This document shows positions 7,885 to 17,635 of a stretch of 64,000 nucleotides of DNA, piece after piece. Below the pieces are notes generated by a model, which saw nothing but the letters and a program-made list of their open reading frames with translations, had not been told where the DNA came from and did no database searches. Position 1 is the first letter of the stretch, and each line of letters starts with the position of its first letter. Both the position numbers and the translations under genes were made by a program. The stretch comes from Micavibrio sp. UBA1850 (lineage in GTDB: Bacteria > Pseudomonadota > Alphaproteobacteria > Micavibrionales > Micavibrionaceae), in assembly GCA_002338525.1 (NCBI GenBank), contig DDIM01000016.1:60113-124112 (forward strand), read 5' to 3'.

Positions 7885-9204
7885 ATGAAGTTTATAAAAA
7901 AAGTTCTCCCGCGCTCGTTGTTTGGTCGCTCATTAATGATCATCTTAGTCCCTGCGATTCTTTTGCAAGTTATTATGACGATTGTTTTTTTAGACAATCA
8001 CTGGAAGAAGATGACAATACGATATTCCGAAAGCATTGCGGGAGAAGTTGCATTAATTGTTCATGGCTACAAGATCCACCATCAGGCCACAATTATTCCC
8101 AATACGTTAAAGTCATATTTTCGCATGGATATTCATCTTGAAGACCGCAATATTGAATATAACCGTGTGATATCACAGGGCCTTTGGGAGGGGTGGGTTG
8201 TAAAGTATCTCAATAACGCTTTAAGCTATCATATTGATGAACCTTATGAAATTATCTACGATACAAAGGCTGCGACAGTTACGATTTACGTAGATATAGG
8301 GAGTAAAACGGTCGCAATTGAGTTTCCCGATCGACGTATATTCACATCATCATCGTATATATTCTTGCTATGGATGGTGCTTTCATCGGTTGTCTTATCG
8401 TTTCTCTCGCTTTGGTTTATGCGCAATCAAGTGCGTCCTATTCGCAAACTCGCAGTCGCAGCCGATCGTTTTGGTCGTGGGCTTGATGCAGGTGTTTTCA
8501 AACCCACTGGGGCAAGGGAGGTACGCCAAGCATCAAAGGCATTTCTTGTCATGCGCGAGCGACTTCAACGACAAATTGACCAAAGAACAACTATGCTTGC
8601 GGGGATTTCGCATGATTTGCGTACACCACTTACAAGGTTAAAGCTTGGCCTTAGTATGATCGACAATCAAGACGACGCCAAAGACATGAAGCATGATATC
8701 GACGATATGGAGAGAATGATTAATGGCTATCTAGAGTTTGTCCGTGGAGAAGGGGATGAAGCCACAGAACAGGTGGATATAATCAACCTTGTCCAACATG
8801 TCATTGAAGATCATAAAACGGAAAAGCACCGGATTACATTTGATGGTGGAAAGGACCGCGGCGAATATCTTTTATCCGTAAGGCCAATGGCTCTTGAGCG
8901 CTGCATTGGCAATATCGTTAGAAACGCCATAAAATACGCGCCATGTGTATTTGTAAGTGTATCCAAAGACGAGGAATATATCACCATTACAATTGATGAT
9001 AACGGAGACGGCATTCCAGAAAACCTATATGACGAGGTGTTTAAGCCGTTCTATCGCATGGACAAAGCGCGTAACTCCGAAACAGGTGGCGTTGGCTTAG
9101 GCATGAGCATAGCTAAAGACATCGCATTATCACATGGGGGGGATATAAGCCTATCCTTATCGTCTAAAGGGGGATTAAAGGTAAATATTATACTTCCTCT
9201 CTAG
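7885..9204 (+). CDS. EnvZ-type membrane sensor histidine kinase
   Basis: Protein of 439 residues. Topology: TM1 about 14-33, periplasmic sensor about 34-155, TM2 about 155-176, HAMP about 178-230, HisKA with His243 in AGISHDLRTPLTRL, and a HATPase domain with an N box (NIVRNAIKYAP), G1 box (DDNGDGIP) and G2 box (GGVGLGMSIAKD). It autophosphorylates His243 and should phosphorylate the upstream OmpR-type regulator. The architecture matches alphaproteobacterial EnvZ/RegB-like kinases. The signal is unknown. Confidence 0.92.
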   Translation: MKFIKKVLPRSLFGRSLMIILVPAILLQVIMTIVFLDNHWKKMTIRYSESIAGEVALIVHGYKIHHQATIIPNTLKSYFRMDIHLEDRNIEYNRVISQGLWEGWVVKYLNNALSYHIDEPYEIIYDTKAATVTIYVDIGSKTVAIEFPDRRIFTSSSYIFLLWMVLSSVVLSFLSLWFMRNQVRPIRKLAVAADRFGRGLDAGVFKPTGAREVRQASKAFLVMRERLQRQIDQRTTMLAGISHDLRTPLTRLKLGLSMIDNQDDAKDMKHDIDDMERMINGYLEFVRGEGDEATEQVDIINLVQHVIEDHKTEKHRITFDGGKDRGEYLLSVRPMALERCIGNIVRNAIKYAPCVFVSVSKDEEYITITIDDNGDGIPENLYDEVFKPFYRMDKARNSETGGVGLGMSIAKDIALSHGGDISLSLSSKGGLKVNIILPL

Positions 9205-9318
9205 GGGGCGATGATTATGTATAATACATTAAAATAATTAACTTTTTTACGTTTCGTTAATATGATTAAGGCAATATAATCAAACGAAAGACAATCTCGT
9301 ATTAAACAGGACGCAGAA

Positions 9319-11931
9319 ATGCAGTTAAGTCGTAAAATTAGAAGCCTTGCAGCAAACGTAACGATTTTGCTTATAGGTGTATGCGCGTCTTTGGGCTTTT
9401 ACTTTATTACTGACACTGTCATTGATGTTAAAATTCAAGAGCAACAAAAAGAGCGAGAGATTACGGCGCTTACGCTTGTGCAAGATGAGATGCGAGCTTT
9501 TGAAGAAGAGCTTGGAGAGCTTGTAAGCGTTTTACAGTTTTTTACGCTTAAAGAATTAAGCCAAAAAGACAAAAAAGTCCTCAAATCAGACAAGCTATCG
9601 TCTTTATTTTGGATTGAAAGCAATGGTCTTGAAAACGGTGGTATGGCCCGTATTCGACCGATTTTAAATCGTTTTGAAACTAGCGATTTTAAAACGCACA
9701 TACACAAAGACAATATCAATATATTCAAAAGTTTTTATAAGAACGCCAGAAACCAAAATGCCTTCCACTATGTCAATATACCAAGAGTCTATACGACATA
9801 CGATGAGAAAAATTGGCTATATAATGACAGCTCTATAGTGCTTGCAGCACCTCTGACTTTAGATGGTGGCAGCAAAGGTCTTGTTGTAGCCGTCTCTTCA
9901 ATGAAGAAAATTTTTAAAAATGTGGCAATGCTGGATGCGTTAGATATTCAAAAAATATCTGTATCTGAAGGCGCGGCTCAAAAAGAGTTGTTTGAAGCAG
10001 AGCGTATAGTTGCAGGAGACAGGTATGATTTATTACAGAAGCTATCTGGTTTAGAAAATAAAAAATCCTATGCCACATATGCGAATTTTTCGAATGTCTT
10101 TAAAATTAGTCTAGAGCAAGAGCCTCTTTATACGATGATATTGTTAGATATTATTCCCGAGATAACGCTCATTTTCAGTTTTCTGCTAACGATTATTTAC
10201 ACGATTATGAGGCAGATCAATATCAATCGCGCATACGAAATGAAAAAATTGAACGTAGGGCTTGCGGAAAAAAACGTGGCATTGCGACACGAGATAAAAA
10301 AACGAGAAAAAATGAACCTCGTTATTCGACAGTCTGAACAAGAAAACAAAGCGATTATCAACGGTATTAACGAGATCATTGTCGAGCTAGATGAGGCGTG
10401 CAATATTTGTTTCGTCAACGACGCATGGCGGCGTGTCTCTGGGCATGAGCTAGCGGATACAGTCGGAAACGACTTATTCTCGTATTTTTCAGGCAACGAT
10501 ATAGACCGCAAAACTGACAAAATAAAGGCTATGCTTGAAGGGCATGGCAAGGCATTTAGCGCAAAATACAGGCTTAAAACCAAAGAAGGTTTTGACAAGC
10601 CTGTTGAGCTGTCAATTTCAATGGTTCGTCAGGACAAAAACCTCAATACTCGTATTGTGGGAACTATTACTGATTTGGATGAAAAAGAAAAAGCGGCCCT
10701 TGCGATTGAAAAAGCAGAAGAAGATTACAAGCGTATCTGGAAAAATGCCGCGAACGGAATTTATGAACTATCTTTAGAGGGGTATTTGTTATCCGCCAAT
10801 CCTGCGATGGCCAAAATTTTGGGGTATGAAACAACTCAATCACTTATTGGGCAAGTCGGCATTATGACGCAAAGTGTCTATGTGACCCCACAGGAAAAGG
10901 ATGAAAAAATTAAAGCAGTATTGCAAGGGGAGCCTCAGAAATTTGAGATTGAGGCGCGCCGTAAAGACGGTCAAAAAATTTGGCTCTCTGAATCTATTCA
11001 GCCGGTTATGAACGATACGGGTAAAATTGTTCAAATAGAGGGAAGTATTGACGACATCACAGAGCGTAAGCAGGCCAACATTGACCTAATGAAAGCCAAG
11101 GCTGAGTCAGATATGGCAAACCGTGCCAAGTCTGACTTTTTAGCAAATATGAGCCATGAGCTTCGCACCCCATTAAACAGCATCATGGGCTTTGCTGAAG
11201 TCATCAGAGACCAAGTGATGGGTGAGATTAAAGAACCCGTATACATTGAATATGCGGATGAAATTCATAAAAGTGGAAAGGGGCTACTATCCATCATCAC
11301 TCAGATTTTGGATGTTTCAAAAATTGAATCAGGCGATCGAGAGCTTAACGAAAGCCTTGTTAAATTCGAAAAGGTTTCGAGTGAGACAATACAAATGTTT
11401 TCTGAAAAAATAAGAGGGAAACAAATTCAAGTCACGAATAACATAGCCCCCAATGCTTGTGACCTTATTGCAGAAGAGCGTTCAGTGCGCCAAATGCTAT
11501 ATAATCTCCTGTCCAATGCGGTGAAATTCACACCAATCAAAGGTAAGATCGCGCTCGATCTAGAAATTGATAGCCAAAATGTAGCTGTGAAAGTTTCAGA
11601 CAACGGACAAGGGTTAACGCAAAAAGAAGTTGAGCGCGCCTTAAAACCATTCGACTTACTGGATGGCGAACATTCACGGGAAAAATATGGGGCAGGTTTG
11701 GGGTTGACGCTTGTAAAGTTATTGATGGACATGCATGGCGGACGCATAGATATTCAGTCCGAAAAAAATGTAGGGACAACGGTAAGTTTGGTTTTCCCAA
11801 TTGAGCGTTTAAGGAAGTCTAAAAAGAAAACGGCCGACCAAAGCTCTGATGATAAAAAATCACAAAACGACATGCCTAATATTGAAGGGGCCGATGTGTT
11901 CGATACATCAAGCAGCAAGAGCATTCATTAG
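9319..11931 (+). CDS. Membrane PAS-PAS sensor histidine kinase
   Basis: Protein of 870 residues. TM1 is about 10-30, then a periplasmic sensor region (about 31-275), TM2 about 276-295, a short coiled coil, PAS1 about 345-455, PAS2/PAC about 467-585, HisKA with His613 (NMSHELRTPLNSI), and HATPase with NLLSNAVKF, DNGQGL and GAGLGLTLVK. The Lys/Ser/Asp-rich tail (about 840-870) has no receiver domain. It follows the OmpR/EnvZ pair by 114 nt with an AT-rich hairpin between them, so it may be transcribed separately. No dedicated response regulator lies next to it. Confidence 0.9.
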   Translation: MQLSRKIRSLAANVTILLIGVCASLGFYFITDTVIDVKIQEQQKEREITALTLVQDEMRAFEEELGELVSVLQFFTLKELSQKDKKVLKSDKLSSLFWIESNGLENGGMARIRPILNRFETSDFKTHIHKDNINIFKSFYKNARNQNAFHYVNIPRVYTTYDEKNWLYNDSSIVLAAPLTLDGGSKGLVVAVSSMKKIFKNVAMLDALDIQKISVSEGAAQKELFEAERIVAGDRYDLLQKLSGLENKKSYATYANFSNVFKISLEQEPLYTMILLDIIPEITLIFSFLLTIIYTIMRQININRAYEMKKLNVGLAEKNVALRHEIKKREKMNLVIRQSEQENKAIINGINEIIVELDEACNICFVNDAWRRVSGHELADTVGNDLFSYFSGNDIDRKTDKIKAMLEGHGKAFSAKYRLKTKEGFDKPVELSISMVRQDKNLNTRIVGTITDLDEKEKAALAIEKAEEDYKRIWKNAANGIYELSLEGYLLSANPAMAKILGYETTQSLIGQVGIMTQSVYVTPQEKDEKIKAVLQGEPQKFEIEARRKDGQKIWLSESIQPVMNDTGKIVQIEGSIDDITERKQANIDLMKAKAESDMANRAKSDFLANMSHELRTPLNSIMGFAEVIRDQVMGEIKEPVYIEYADEIHKSGKGLLSIITQILDVSKIESGDRELNESLVKFEKVSSETIQMFSEKIRGKQIQVTNNIAPNACDLIAEERSVRQMLYNLLSNAVKFTPIKGKIALDLEIDSQNVAVKVSDNGQGLTQKEVERALKPFDLLDGEHSREKYGAGLGLTLVKLLMDMHGGRIDIQSEKNVGTTVSLVFPIERLRKSKKKTADQSSDDKKSQNDMPNIEGADVFDTSSSKSIH

Positions 11932-11934
11932 GCT

Positions 11935-12534
11935 TTAAAGCGTATCTAATAAATCAAGCGCCTCATCCATATCAATAGCCATCACTCGTGATGCCGTTTG
12001 ATAGGAAAAGCCTGATCGCGCAAGTAACCCTAAAATCTTTTGCTCTTCTTTTTTGTCTGGATGTGTCGCAAATATACCGTACCGCCGCCTCTTTAGCAGC
12101 TGAAGGGCTGCAAGCATATTGGCGTTGTCAGGGAGTATTTCTCCTAATGCCTCATCTATGATGTCTTGTTCTAGCCCTTTTTGTTTCAACCGATGCTCTA
12201 TCATCTTAGGGGAAATGCCTTTACGAAACAAAGAGCGTGACAATCCAATGGCATATTGTTGATCGTTTAAATAGCCAAGCTCAGTAAAGGTATCTGTTAC
12301 CTTATCAAGCATCGCCTGTGCGTCTTCAACCGATGGATCTCCATGGTGTTTGATGGAGCGGTTAATTTTACGCATCATAATAAACTGAAAATGAGCACGG
12401 CTGGCCGGGAAACGCTGTAAATAATAAAGCCCTGAATTTTGTAAATAAGAGGCCGTTATTTTTTTAGGCGGTTTTGGCTCGCTACGCTTTTGAGGCGACG
12501 ATGAAAATTTCTGATTGTCTTTCTTTTTTGCCAT
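11935..12534 (-). CDS. recX: Regulatory protein RecX
   Basis: Protein of 199 residues, three-helix-repeat RecX family, which modulates RecA filaments. Typical pieces: LQRFPASRAHFQFIMMRKI near residue 38, ELGYLNDQQYAIGLSRSLFRKGISPKMIEHRLKQKG near 90-125, and LKRRRYG near 148. A basic, Lys/Pro-rich N-terminus (about 1-28) precedes the domain. recA is not in the window. The gene ends 3 nt from the convergent PAS kinase with no terminator between them. Confidence 0.88.
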   Translation of the reverse strand: MAKKKDNQKFSSSPQKRSEPKPPKKITASYLQNSGLYYLQRFPASRAHFQFIMMRKINRSIKHHGDPSVEDAQAMLDKVTDTFTELGYLNDQQYAIGLSRSLFRKGISPKMIEHRLKQKGLEQDIIDEALGEILPDNANMLAALQLLKRRRYGIFATHPDKKEEQKILGLLARSGFSYQTASRVMAIDMDEALDLLDTL

Positions 12535-12623
12535 GCGGCCTCTTCGCTCTAAAATTAAGCTGGAATAAACACAAAAAACCTTTAAAAACTATAATCAAAA
12601 TAACCGCCAGAAAGAAGGCAATA

Positions 12624-13442
12624 ATGAATTCGCCAACAAATGAAAAAGCATACACGATCAATGTAAGGAAATTCCCACGATGGAATAGAGTTGGGCTTTA
12701 TAAAATGATTGAAAAAGAGGTGAAACGGTTCGCCTCTGTTTATATGCAAACAGTAATAGCACCCGTTGTTACAACGTGTCTGTTTTACGTTGTTTTTGCT
12801 TTGGCACTTGGCGGTGATGAGCGAACAATGAACGGCATGCCGTTTATGGTTTTTGTTGTTCCCGGACTCATTATGATGAACATGGCGCAAAATGCCTTTG
12901 CAAACGCCTCTTCTTCACTAATGATTTCAAAAATGCAAGGGAGTATCGTTGATGTTCTCATGGCGCCCTTATCATATGTTGAGGTTTTCTTGGGCTATGT
13001 AATAGGGGCAGTATTAAGGGCGCTCATTATTGCGTGTGCATGCATAGTGGTTTTTGCTTTGTTGCTTGGGATTGTACCTCAAGACCCATTAAAACTCGTT
13101 GCTTTTGGCCTTTTAGGCGCAACGATGCTTGCTGTCATGGGCGTGCTTGGCGGGATTTGGGCAGACCGTTTTGATAATATTGCAGTTGTAACAAATTTTG
13201 TGATTACGCCACTTACTTTTTTGTCTGGCACATTTTATAGCATAGAACAGTTACCTGAAGCGTGGCACGCCGTGGCAGTTTTCAACCCGTTCTTTCACAT
13301 GATTGATGGATTCAGATCAGGTATGACAGGCGTGGGAGAAGTTAGCACAGGCTTGAGTTTAACTGTGTTGCTCGTGACAAACTTTATCTTGATCGCCACA
13401 ACATTGCGTGTTTTAAAGACAGGCTATAAATTAAAGTCATAA
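12624..13442 (+). CDS. ABC-2 type transporter permease
   Basis: Membrane protein of 272 residues with about six hydrophobic segments, of the ABC-2 (YadH/NodJ-like) family. The ATG at 12624 has GAAGG upstream; a longer frame from 12474 runs back over the 5' end of recX and is unlikely. Family motifs include VVPGLIMMNMAQNAFANASSSL, LMAPLSYVEVFLGYV and PLTFLSGTFYSIEQLPE, followed by FNPFFHMIDGFR. No ATPase gene is adjacent, so its nucleotide-binding partner must be elsewhere. The substrate is unknown. It lies 33 nt upstream of hslO. Confidence 0.88.
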   Translation: MNSPTNEKAYTINVRKFPRWNRVGLYKMIEKEVKRFASVYMQTVIAPVVTTCLFYVVFALALGGDERTMNGMPFMVFVVPGLIMMNMAQNAFANASSSLMISKMQGSIVDVLMAPLSYVEVFLGYVIGAVLRALIIACACIVVFALLLGIVPQDPLKLVAFGLLGATMLAVMGVLGGIWADRFDNIAVVTNFVITPLTFLSGTFYSIEQLPEAWHAVAVFNPFFHMIDGFRSGMTGVGEVSTGLSLTVLLVTNFILIATTLRVLKTGYKLKS

Positions 13443-13475
13443 CAAAAAACCAACACATATATTGTAAGAGTATTT

Positions 13476-14414
13476 ATGTCAGAAAATAAAGATACAGACA
13501 CAGTCATTAGCTTTCCAATGCCGGAAAAGGATGTTATTCAAAATTTTATCCTGCAAGAATCGGCAATACGTGGCCGCGTTGTAAAGCTTACAGACTTGCT
13601 TAATGACATCATTACACCGCATGATTTGCCGACACCAATCGAACACCTCATGGCACAAACCATTACGATGACAGCACTTCTGTCATCAATGTTGAAATAT
13701 GAAGGTGTTTTCATTTTGCAAATACAAGGCGATGGCCCCATAAGCATGCTCGTATGTGATGTCAATTCTGAAGGCCATGCGCGTGCGTGTGCCACTTATA
13801 ATAAAGACAAATATGACGAGCTTTTAAAAAATACGCCCGAGCCAACGTTAAAAGATTATTGGGGTAAAGGGTATCTTGCCTTTACGGTTGACCAAGGAGC
13901 GCACACCGATCGTTATCAGGGGATTGTGGCACTCGAAGGTGATAGTTTGGAAGATAGCGTACAGCATTATTTTGAACAATCAGAACAAGTTGAAACAGTG
14001 ATCCGTCTTGGCGTTGATAAGATTGATGGCGCATGGAAAGCGGGCGCCGTCATGATACAGCGCATGCCATTAGACGAAAAAAATGTCCAAAACGAAATTA
14101 AAGAAAAAGATGACGAAGATTGGGTTCGTTCTTCTGTGCTGTTGAAAACGTGCAGTAAGGAAGAGCTTTTGGACGAGCGCTTAGACGGTGATACTCTGCT
14201 TCTTCGACTATTCCATGAAGAAGGTGTCGAAATTTTAGACACTAAGGCATTCGTGGCGCAATGCAAATGTTCTGAAGAGCGCCTAATCGGGGCGTTAGCA
14301 ACAATGCCAAAAGAAGACATAGAACATATTATAAAAGATGGTACAATATCAACAACATGTGAGTTTTGTAAAACAACATACGATATTACGCCACCCGATG
14401 AGTTATTACGCTAA
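13476..14414 (+). CDS. hslO: Redox-regulated chaperone Hsp33
   Basis: Protein of 312 residues. Hsp33 is a holdase activated when its zinc-binding cysteines are oxidised. The C-terminal zinc motif is complete: CKC near residue 262 and CEFC near 297. The N-terminal domain carries QGDGPISMLVCDVNSEGHARACA and ends with the linker DEDWVRSSVLLKT. The Shine-Dalgarno is weak. The next gene starts inside its last codons (14398), suggesting coupling. Confidence 0.93.
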   Translation: MSENKDTDTVISFPMPEKDVIQNFILQESAIRGRVVKLTDLLNDIITPHDLPTPIEHLMAQTITMTALLSSMLKYEGVFILQIQGDGPISMLVCDVNSEGHARACATYNKDKYDELLKNTPEPTLKDYWGKGYLAFTVDQGAHTDRYQGIVALEGDSLEDSVQHYFEQSEQVETVIRLGVDKIDGAWKAGAVMIQRMPLDEKNVQNEIKEKDDEDWVRSSVLLKTCSKEELLDERLDGDTLLLRLFHEEGVEILDTKAFVAQCKCSEERLIGALATMPKEDIEHIIKDGTISTTCEFCKTTYDITPPDELLR

Positions 14415-14958
14415 AATACATGCCTTTATCATATCTGCCGCTCTGTTATTTTGTGCGGGGTGCGGTACCACAGAAACAATTGTACCAAGCCTGACATTTT
14501 ATCAATATTCCTCTGCGCCAAAACTGTTCCGAACGGTTTCAATTGAAAAATTTGATTTTGGACCCGCTAAAAATAACAGGGAGGCACGCCTACGGAATAA
14601 TGTAAACGCCTACCTAATCTCGCGTTTTCAACCAAACACACAAAGCAGTCACGCCCTTACCATTACGCCAACCCATTTAGATGTCGAAAAGAAGTATCTT
14701 CAAATCGGGGGTAAAAATGATATTTTTTCTACATGGAAATCATTTGATCAATTTGCATTCATCAGCGAAGTACAAATTAAAATGACCTGCGACATAACAG
14801 GGAAAAAGGTTGGTGATACTGTCCGTGTAACAAAATCAACAAAAGTACCAAGTCACTATAGCCCCTACAAACGTGATATATATATGATGAAGTTTATGGA
14901 AGGCTATGTTGCCGATATTGATGAGGCGCTTAACAAAAACATCTCATCAATGTGTTAA
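14398..14958 (+). CDS. Predicted lipoprotein of unknown function
   Basis: I do not recognise a family. With the ATG at 14398 the product is 186 residues; it begins with a signal sequence (AFIISAALLFCAGC) ending in a lipobox cysteine near residue 21. The mature part has no further hydrophobic segment and looks like a mixed alpha/beta periplasmic domain. The start overlaps the hslO 3' end by 17 nt. An in-frame ATG at 14338 is deeper inside hslO and would bury the signal peptide. It would be an Lgt substrate if the lipobox is used. Confidence 0.65.
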   Translation: MSYYAKIHAFIISAALLFCAGCGTTETIVPSLTFYQYSSAPKLFRTVSIEKFDFGPAKNNREARLRNNVNAYLISRFQPNTQSSHALTITPTHLDVEKKYLQIGGKNDIFSTWKSFDQFAFISEVQIKMTCDITGKKVGDTVRVTKSTKVPSHYSPYKRDIYMMKFMEGYVADIDEALNKNISSMC

Positions 14959-14997
14959 GCCTCAGCTTGGTACATAAATACGTGGGCGCTACTTAAC

Positions 14998-15135
14998 TTA
15001 ATTATCAATGATATCATCATTGCGAGCCTTGGCTGCGCGCTCAATAGCTTTGACCTCACGTTCGGTATAGCGGCGGCCAACCAGATAGCCTGCTGCAAAT
15101 CCTAATATTGTGAGTACGGCGATAAATGGAAACAT
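14998..15135 (-). CDS. Small single-pass membrane protein coupled to trkH
   Basis: Open frame of 45 codons starting 3 nt after the trkH stop. Its Shine-Dalgarno (GGAGGG, spacing 8) lies in the last codons of trkH. The protein is one hydrophobic helix (residues 3-20, FIAVLTILGFAAGYLV) followed by a highly charged cytoplasmic-type tail (RRYTEREVKAIERAAKARNDD). The perfect ribosome site and the coupling argue that it is real. A role as a TrkH-associated small subunit is inference from position. I know no family name for it. Confidence 0.6.
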   Translation of the reverse strand: MFPFIAVLTILGFAAGYLVGRRYTEREVKAIERAAKARNDDIIDN

Positions 15136-15138
15136 GGT

Positions 15139-16584
15139 TTAAGCCCTCCAAAAGCGTGGTAAAAATAAGATATATAATGTGTAAAGTTCTAAGCGACCGA
15201 GTAGCATGCCCGCTGACAAAACCCATTTAGCAGGATCACTGAGGGGCTCAAAATTGCCGATAGGCCCAATAATGTCACCAAGCCCTGGCCCAACATTAGA
15301 AATAGAGGTTGCCGCACCTGACAAGGCCGTAATGATGTCAGTGCCCGTCAACAAAAGTAAAAAAGCAATAGCTGCAAAAGACATAAAGAACAGACAAACA
15401 AAGCCAATGACCGATATAGGAACATCATCTGACACAACACTGTTGTTATAGCGCTTGATATATACAGCGTTAGGATGTGTAAGTTTTTGAATTTGATGAC
15501 GTAACGTCATAAATAAGATCTGAAATCGGAATATTTTTATACCGCAAGACGTTGAGCCCGCGCAGCCACCAATAAACATGATAGTGAAAAATATAACGAC
15601 CAGAATTGAAGACCACTCACCATAGTTTGTATTGGTATAGCCCGTACCACTAATGATGCTTGTGATGTTAAACACGGCAAGACGCGCGGCCTCCGCAACG
15701 GGAATGTCTAAGAATGCCGCAAGGTTAAAACTTGCAAAAAGACTTATAAAAAAGACAAATCCTAAAAATGCACGCACTTGCGTATCTCTAAATAATGCTT
15801 TGCGATCGCCTTTCAGAAATTTGAGGTATAGCACAAAGGGAAGGGCGCTAAGCAGTATAAAGAACGTCGCAACCATATCGGCATATGTTCCTTCATACGC
15901 CCCAAATGAGGCATCTCGCGTCGAAAAACCACCTGTTGCAACAGTGGTCATTGAATGAGCAAAAGATTCAAACAGCGCCATACCTGTTGCATAATAGGCA
16001 AGCAGGCACACAATCGTTAGTCCTATATATATAATACAAATCATCATTGCGAATTCTTTGGCACGCGGAAGAACCTTTTCATTTTCGGATGACTCTGTTC
16101 TAAATAACTGCATTCCCCCAACTTTAAGTAAAGGCAAAACGGATATCGCCATTACGATAATTCCAATACCTCCAAGCCACTGTAATAACGCGCGCCAAAT
16201 AAGTAGTCCTGGCGGTGAATCATCGAGACCAACTATAATGGTAGAGCCTGTGGTCGTAATACCTGATACCGATTCAAACAAGGCATCGGTAAAGCTAAGC
16301 CCTAACTCTGAAAACCATAATGGAATAGATCCGAAAATGCAGATCATTAACCATGATGTGGCCGTCATTAAGAAGGCCTGTCTTACGCTCATATGTGAGG
16401 GATGTGTTGTGTGATTGCTTATGCTAAGCATGCCGCCAAAAAAAAACGTAAACAGTGAACAAAGGGCAAAGACCTTCCAGTCAGGACTTCCGTAATATAG
16501 GTCTACGAAAACGGGAATAATCATGCACAGTCCCAATACGCTAATCAGGATACCGTTGATAAATAGGATGGGTCTTAAATTCAT
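15139..16584 (-). CDS. trkH: Trk-type potassium uptake protein TrkH
   Basis: Inner-membrane K+ channel-like subunit of 481 residues, about ten to twelve membrane helices in four M-P-M repeats. Pore-loop glycines are visible in SVSGITTTGSTI (about 107), SMTTVATGGFST (about 211), NITSIISGTGYT (about 299) and ATSISNVGPGLGD (about 441). It normally works with the cytoplasmic TrkA RCK protein, which is not in this window. A 45-residue membrane protein is encoded immediately downstream. The OmpA-type gene upstream is separated by its own terminator. Confidence 0.94.
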   Translation of the reverse strand: MNLRPILFINGILISVLGLCMIIPVFVDLYYGSPDWKVFALCSLFTFFFGGMLSISNHTTHPSHMSVRQAFLMTATSWLMICIFGSIPLWFSELGLSFTDALFESVSGITTTGSTIIVGLDDSPPGLLIWRALLQWLGGIGIIVMAISVLPLLKVGGMQLFRTESSENEKVLPRAKEFAMMICIIYIGLTIVCLLAYYATGMALFESFAHSMTTVATGGFSTRDASFGAYEGTYADMVATFFILLSALPFVLYLKFLKGDRKALFRDTQVRAFLGFVFFISLFASFNLAAFLDIPVAEAARLAVFNITSIISGTGYTNTNYGEWSSILVVIFFTIMFIGGCAGSTSCGIKIFRFQILFMTLRHQIQKLTHPNAVYIKRYNNSVVSDDVPISVIGFVCLFFMSFAAIAFLLLLTGTDIITALSGAATSISNVGPGLGDIIGPIGNFEPLSDPAKWVLSAGMLLGRLELYTLYILFLPRFWRA

Positions 16585-16638
16585 GGTTCATATACTAGCC
16601 CTGATCTGCACACAGACCAAGATATAAAGTTGAAACAT

Positions 16639-16672
16639 AAAAAAAGGCCAGAGTATAACTTCTGACCTTTTT
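16639..16672 (-). terminator. Intrinsic terminator after the OmpA-type gene
   Basis: Read on the minus strand, AAAAAGGTCAGA pairs with TCTGGCCTTTTT across an AGTTATAC loop, and a T-run follows. It lies between the end of the OmpA-type gene (16697) and the start of trkH (16584), isolating the two. Confidence 0.85.
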
Positions 16673-16696
16673 CAAAAACTAATTTATATTACGATC

Positions 16697-17635
16697 TTAT
16701 TCGAAAGATAGCTCAACACGACGGTTTGCAGGCTCTCTAACACCATCTGGTGTATCAACAAGAAGAACGCTTTCACCGCTGCTTGTAATGTTAAGCATGT
16801 CCATTGAAATGCCACGCTCGCCTAGTGCGTTTGCAACCGCGTTCGCACGTTTTTTCGCAAGCTTTTGGTTGTAAGCAACAGAACCAGATGTGTCTGTGTG
16901 TCCGCTGATTGTAACAGATGTAATTTCGCGTTTACCAGCTTCTGCCGCAACAGCGTCAAGAACGCTTGCGCCACTTTCTTCGATTGAAGAAGAATCAAAG
17001 TCAAAGAAAACGATGTATTTTGCATCTTCAACAGCCATTGGCTCAGGCTCATCCATTGAAAGGTCTGTTACTGGCGCCATAACTTCTTCTACAGGAACAG
17101 GTACTGCACCAAGTTTTGATTCCAATAGGTCCATAGCTGACATGAATTCATTCTTACATGTAACATTTTCAGGCGCATCCCAGTTTTCTTCTGCTTGCTC
17201 GATCCAGCAATCAAAACGCGCTTGTGCAACGGCTGATTCTTGAGGAGTAAGTTCACGAGCACTACGTTGGTACGCACTAATCAAACGAGCACGACCCTGG
17301 CGAAGCTCATCAATTTGTTCTGGCTTTAAGTTCCAGTCACTGATTGGCTCAGGCATAACAGCGTCACCTTCGGCAGCGGCGATACCTTTACGTGCAAAGT
17401 GAAGAGCATCTGCAAAATCAAACTGTGAATCCTGTTCGATGTTTGCGTAGTCTCTGTATTCGCTTGTTAAGTATTGTGTGAAAGGGCTTCCAACAGCTTG
17501 CGTTTCGTTTAATGCGTCAATTTCAGTGTGGCTACTGAATTGATTGGCTGTAAGGTCAAGGCCGTTTGATACATCACATGCACCAAGCGTTAAAAGTGTA
17601 CCTGCTAACGCAACTGTAATTACTGAACGTCTCAT
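16697..17635 (-). CDS. OmpA-family lipoprotein
   Basis: Protein of 312 residues. The signal peptide ends in a lipobox (LTLGAC, Cys20). The middle region is helical and carries a Cys pair (DCWIEQ and VTCKNE). The C-terminal OmpA-like peptidoglycan-binding domain (about 208-312) has VFFDFDSSSIEESG, the diaminopimelate-contact region ISGHTDTSGS and NQKLAKKRANAVANAL, and ends with PANRRVELSFE. It probably tethers the outer membrane to peptidoglycan. It is longer than Pal and has an unassigned N-terminal half, so Pal is not the right name. Own terminator at 16639-16672. The leader contains AAGGAG. Confidence 0.88.
   Translation of the reverse strand: MRRSVITVALAGTLLTLGACDVSNGLDLTANQFSSHTEIDALNETQAVGSPFTQYLTSEYRDYANIEQDSQFDFADALHFARKGIAAAEGDAVMPEPISDWNLKPEQIDELRQGRARLISAYQRSARELTPQESAVAQARFDCWIEQAEENWDAPENVTCKNEFMSAMDLLESKLGAVPVPVEEVMAPVTDLSMDEPEPMAVEDAKYIVFFDFDSSSIEESGASVLDAVAAEAGKREITSVTISGHTDTSGSVAYNQKLAKKRANAVANALGERGISMDMLNITSSGESVLLVDTPDGVREPANRRVELSFE

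Noticed and set aside
12474..12623. Longer start of the ABC-2 permease
   Set aside because: It lies in the 5' part of recX on the other strand; ATG 12624 has GAAGG upstream.
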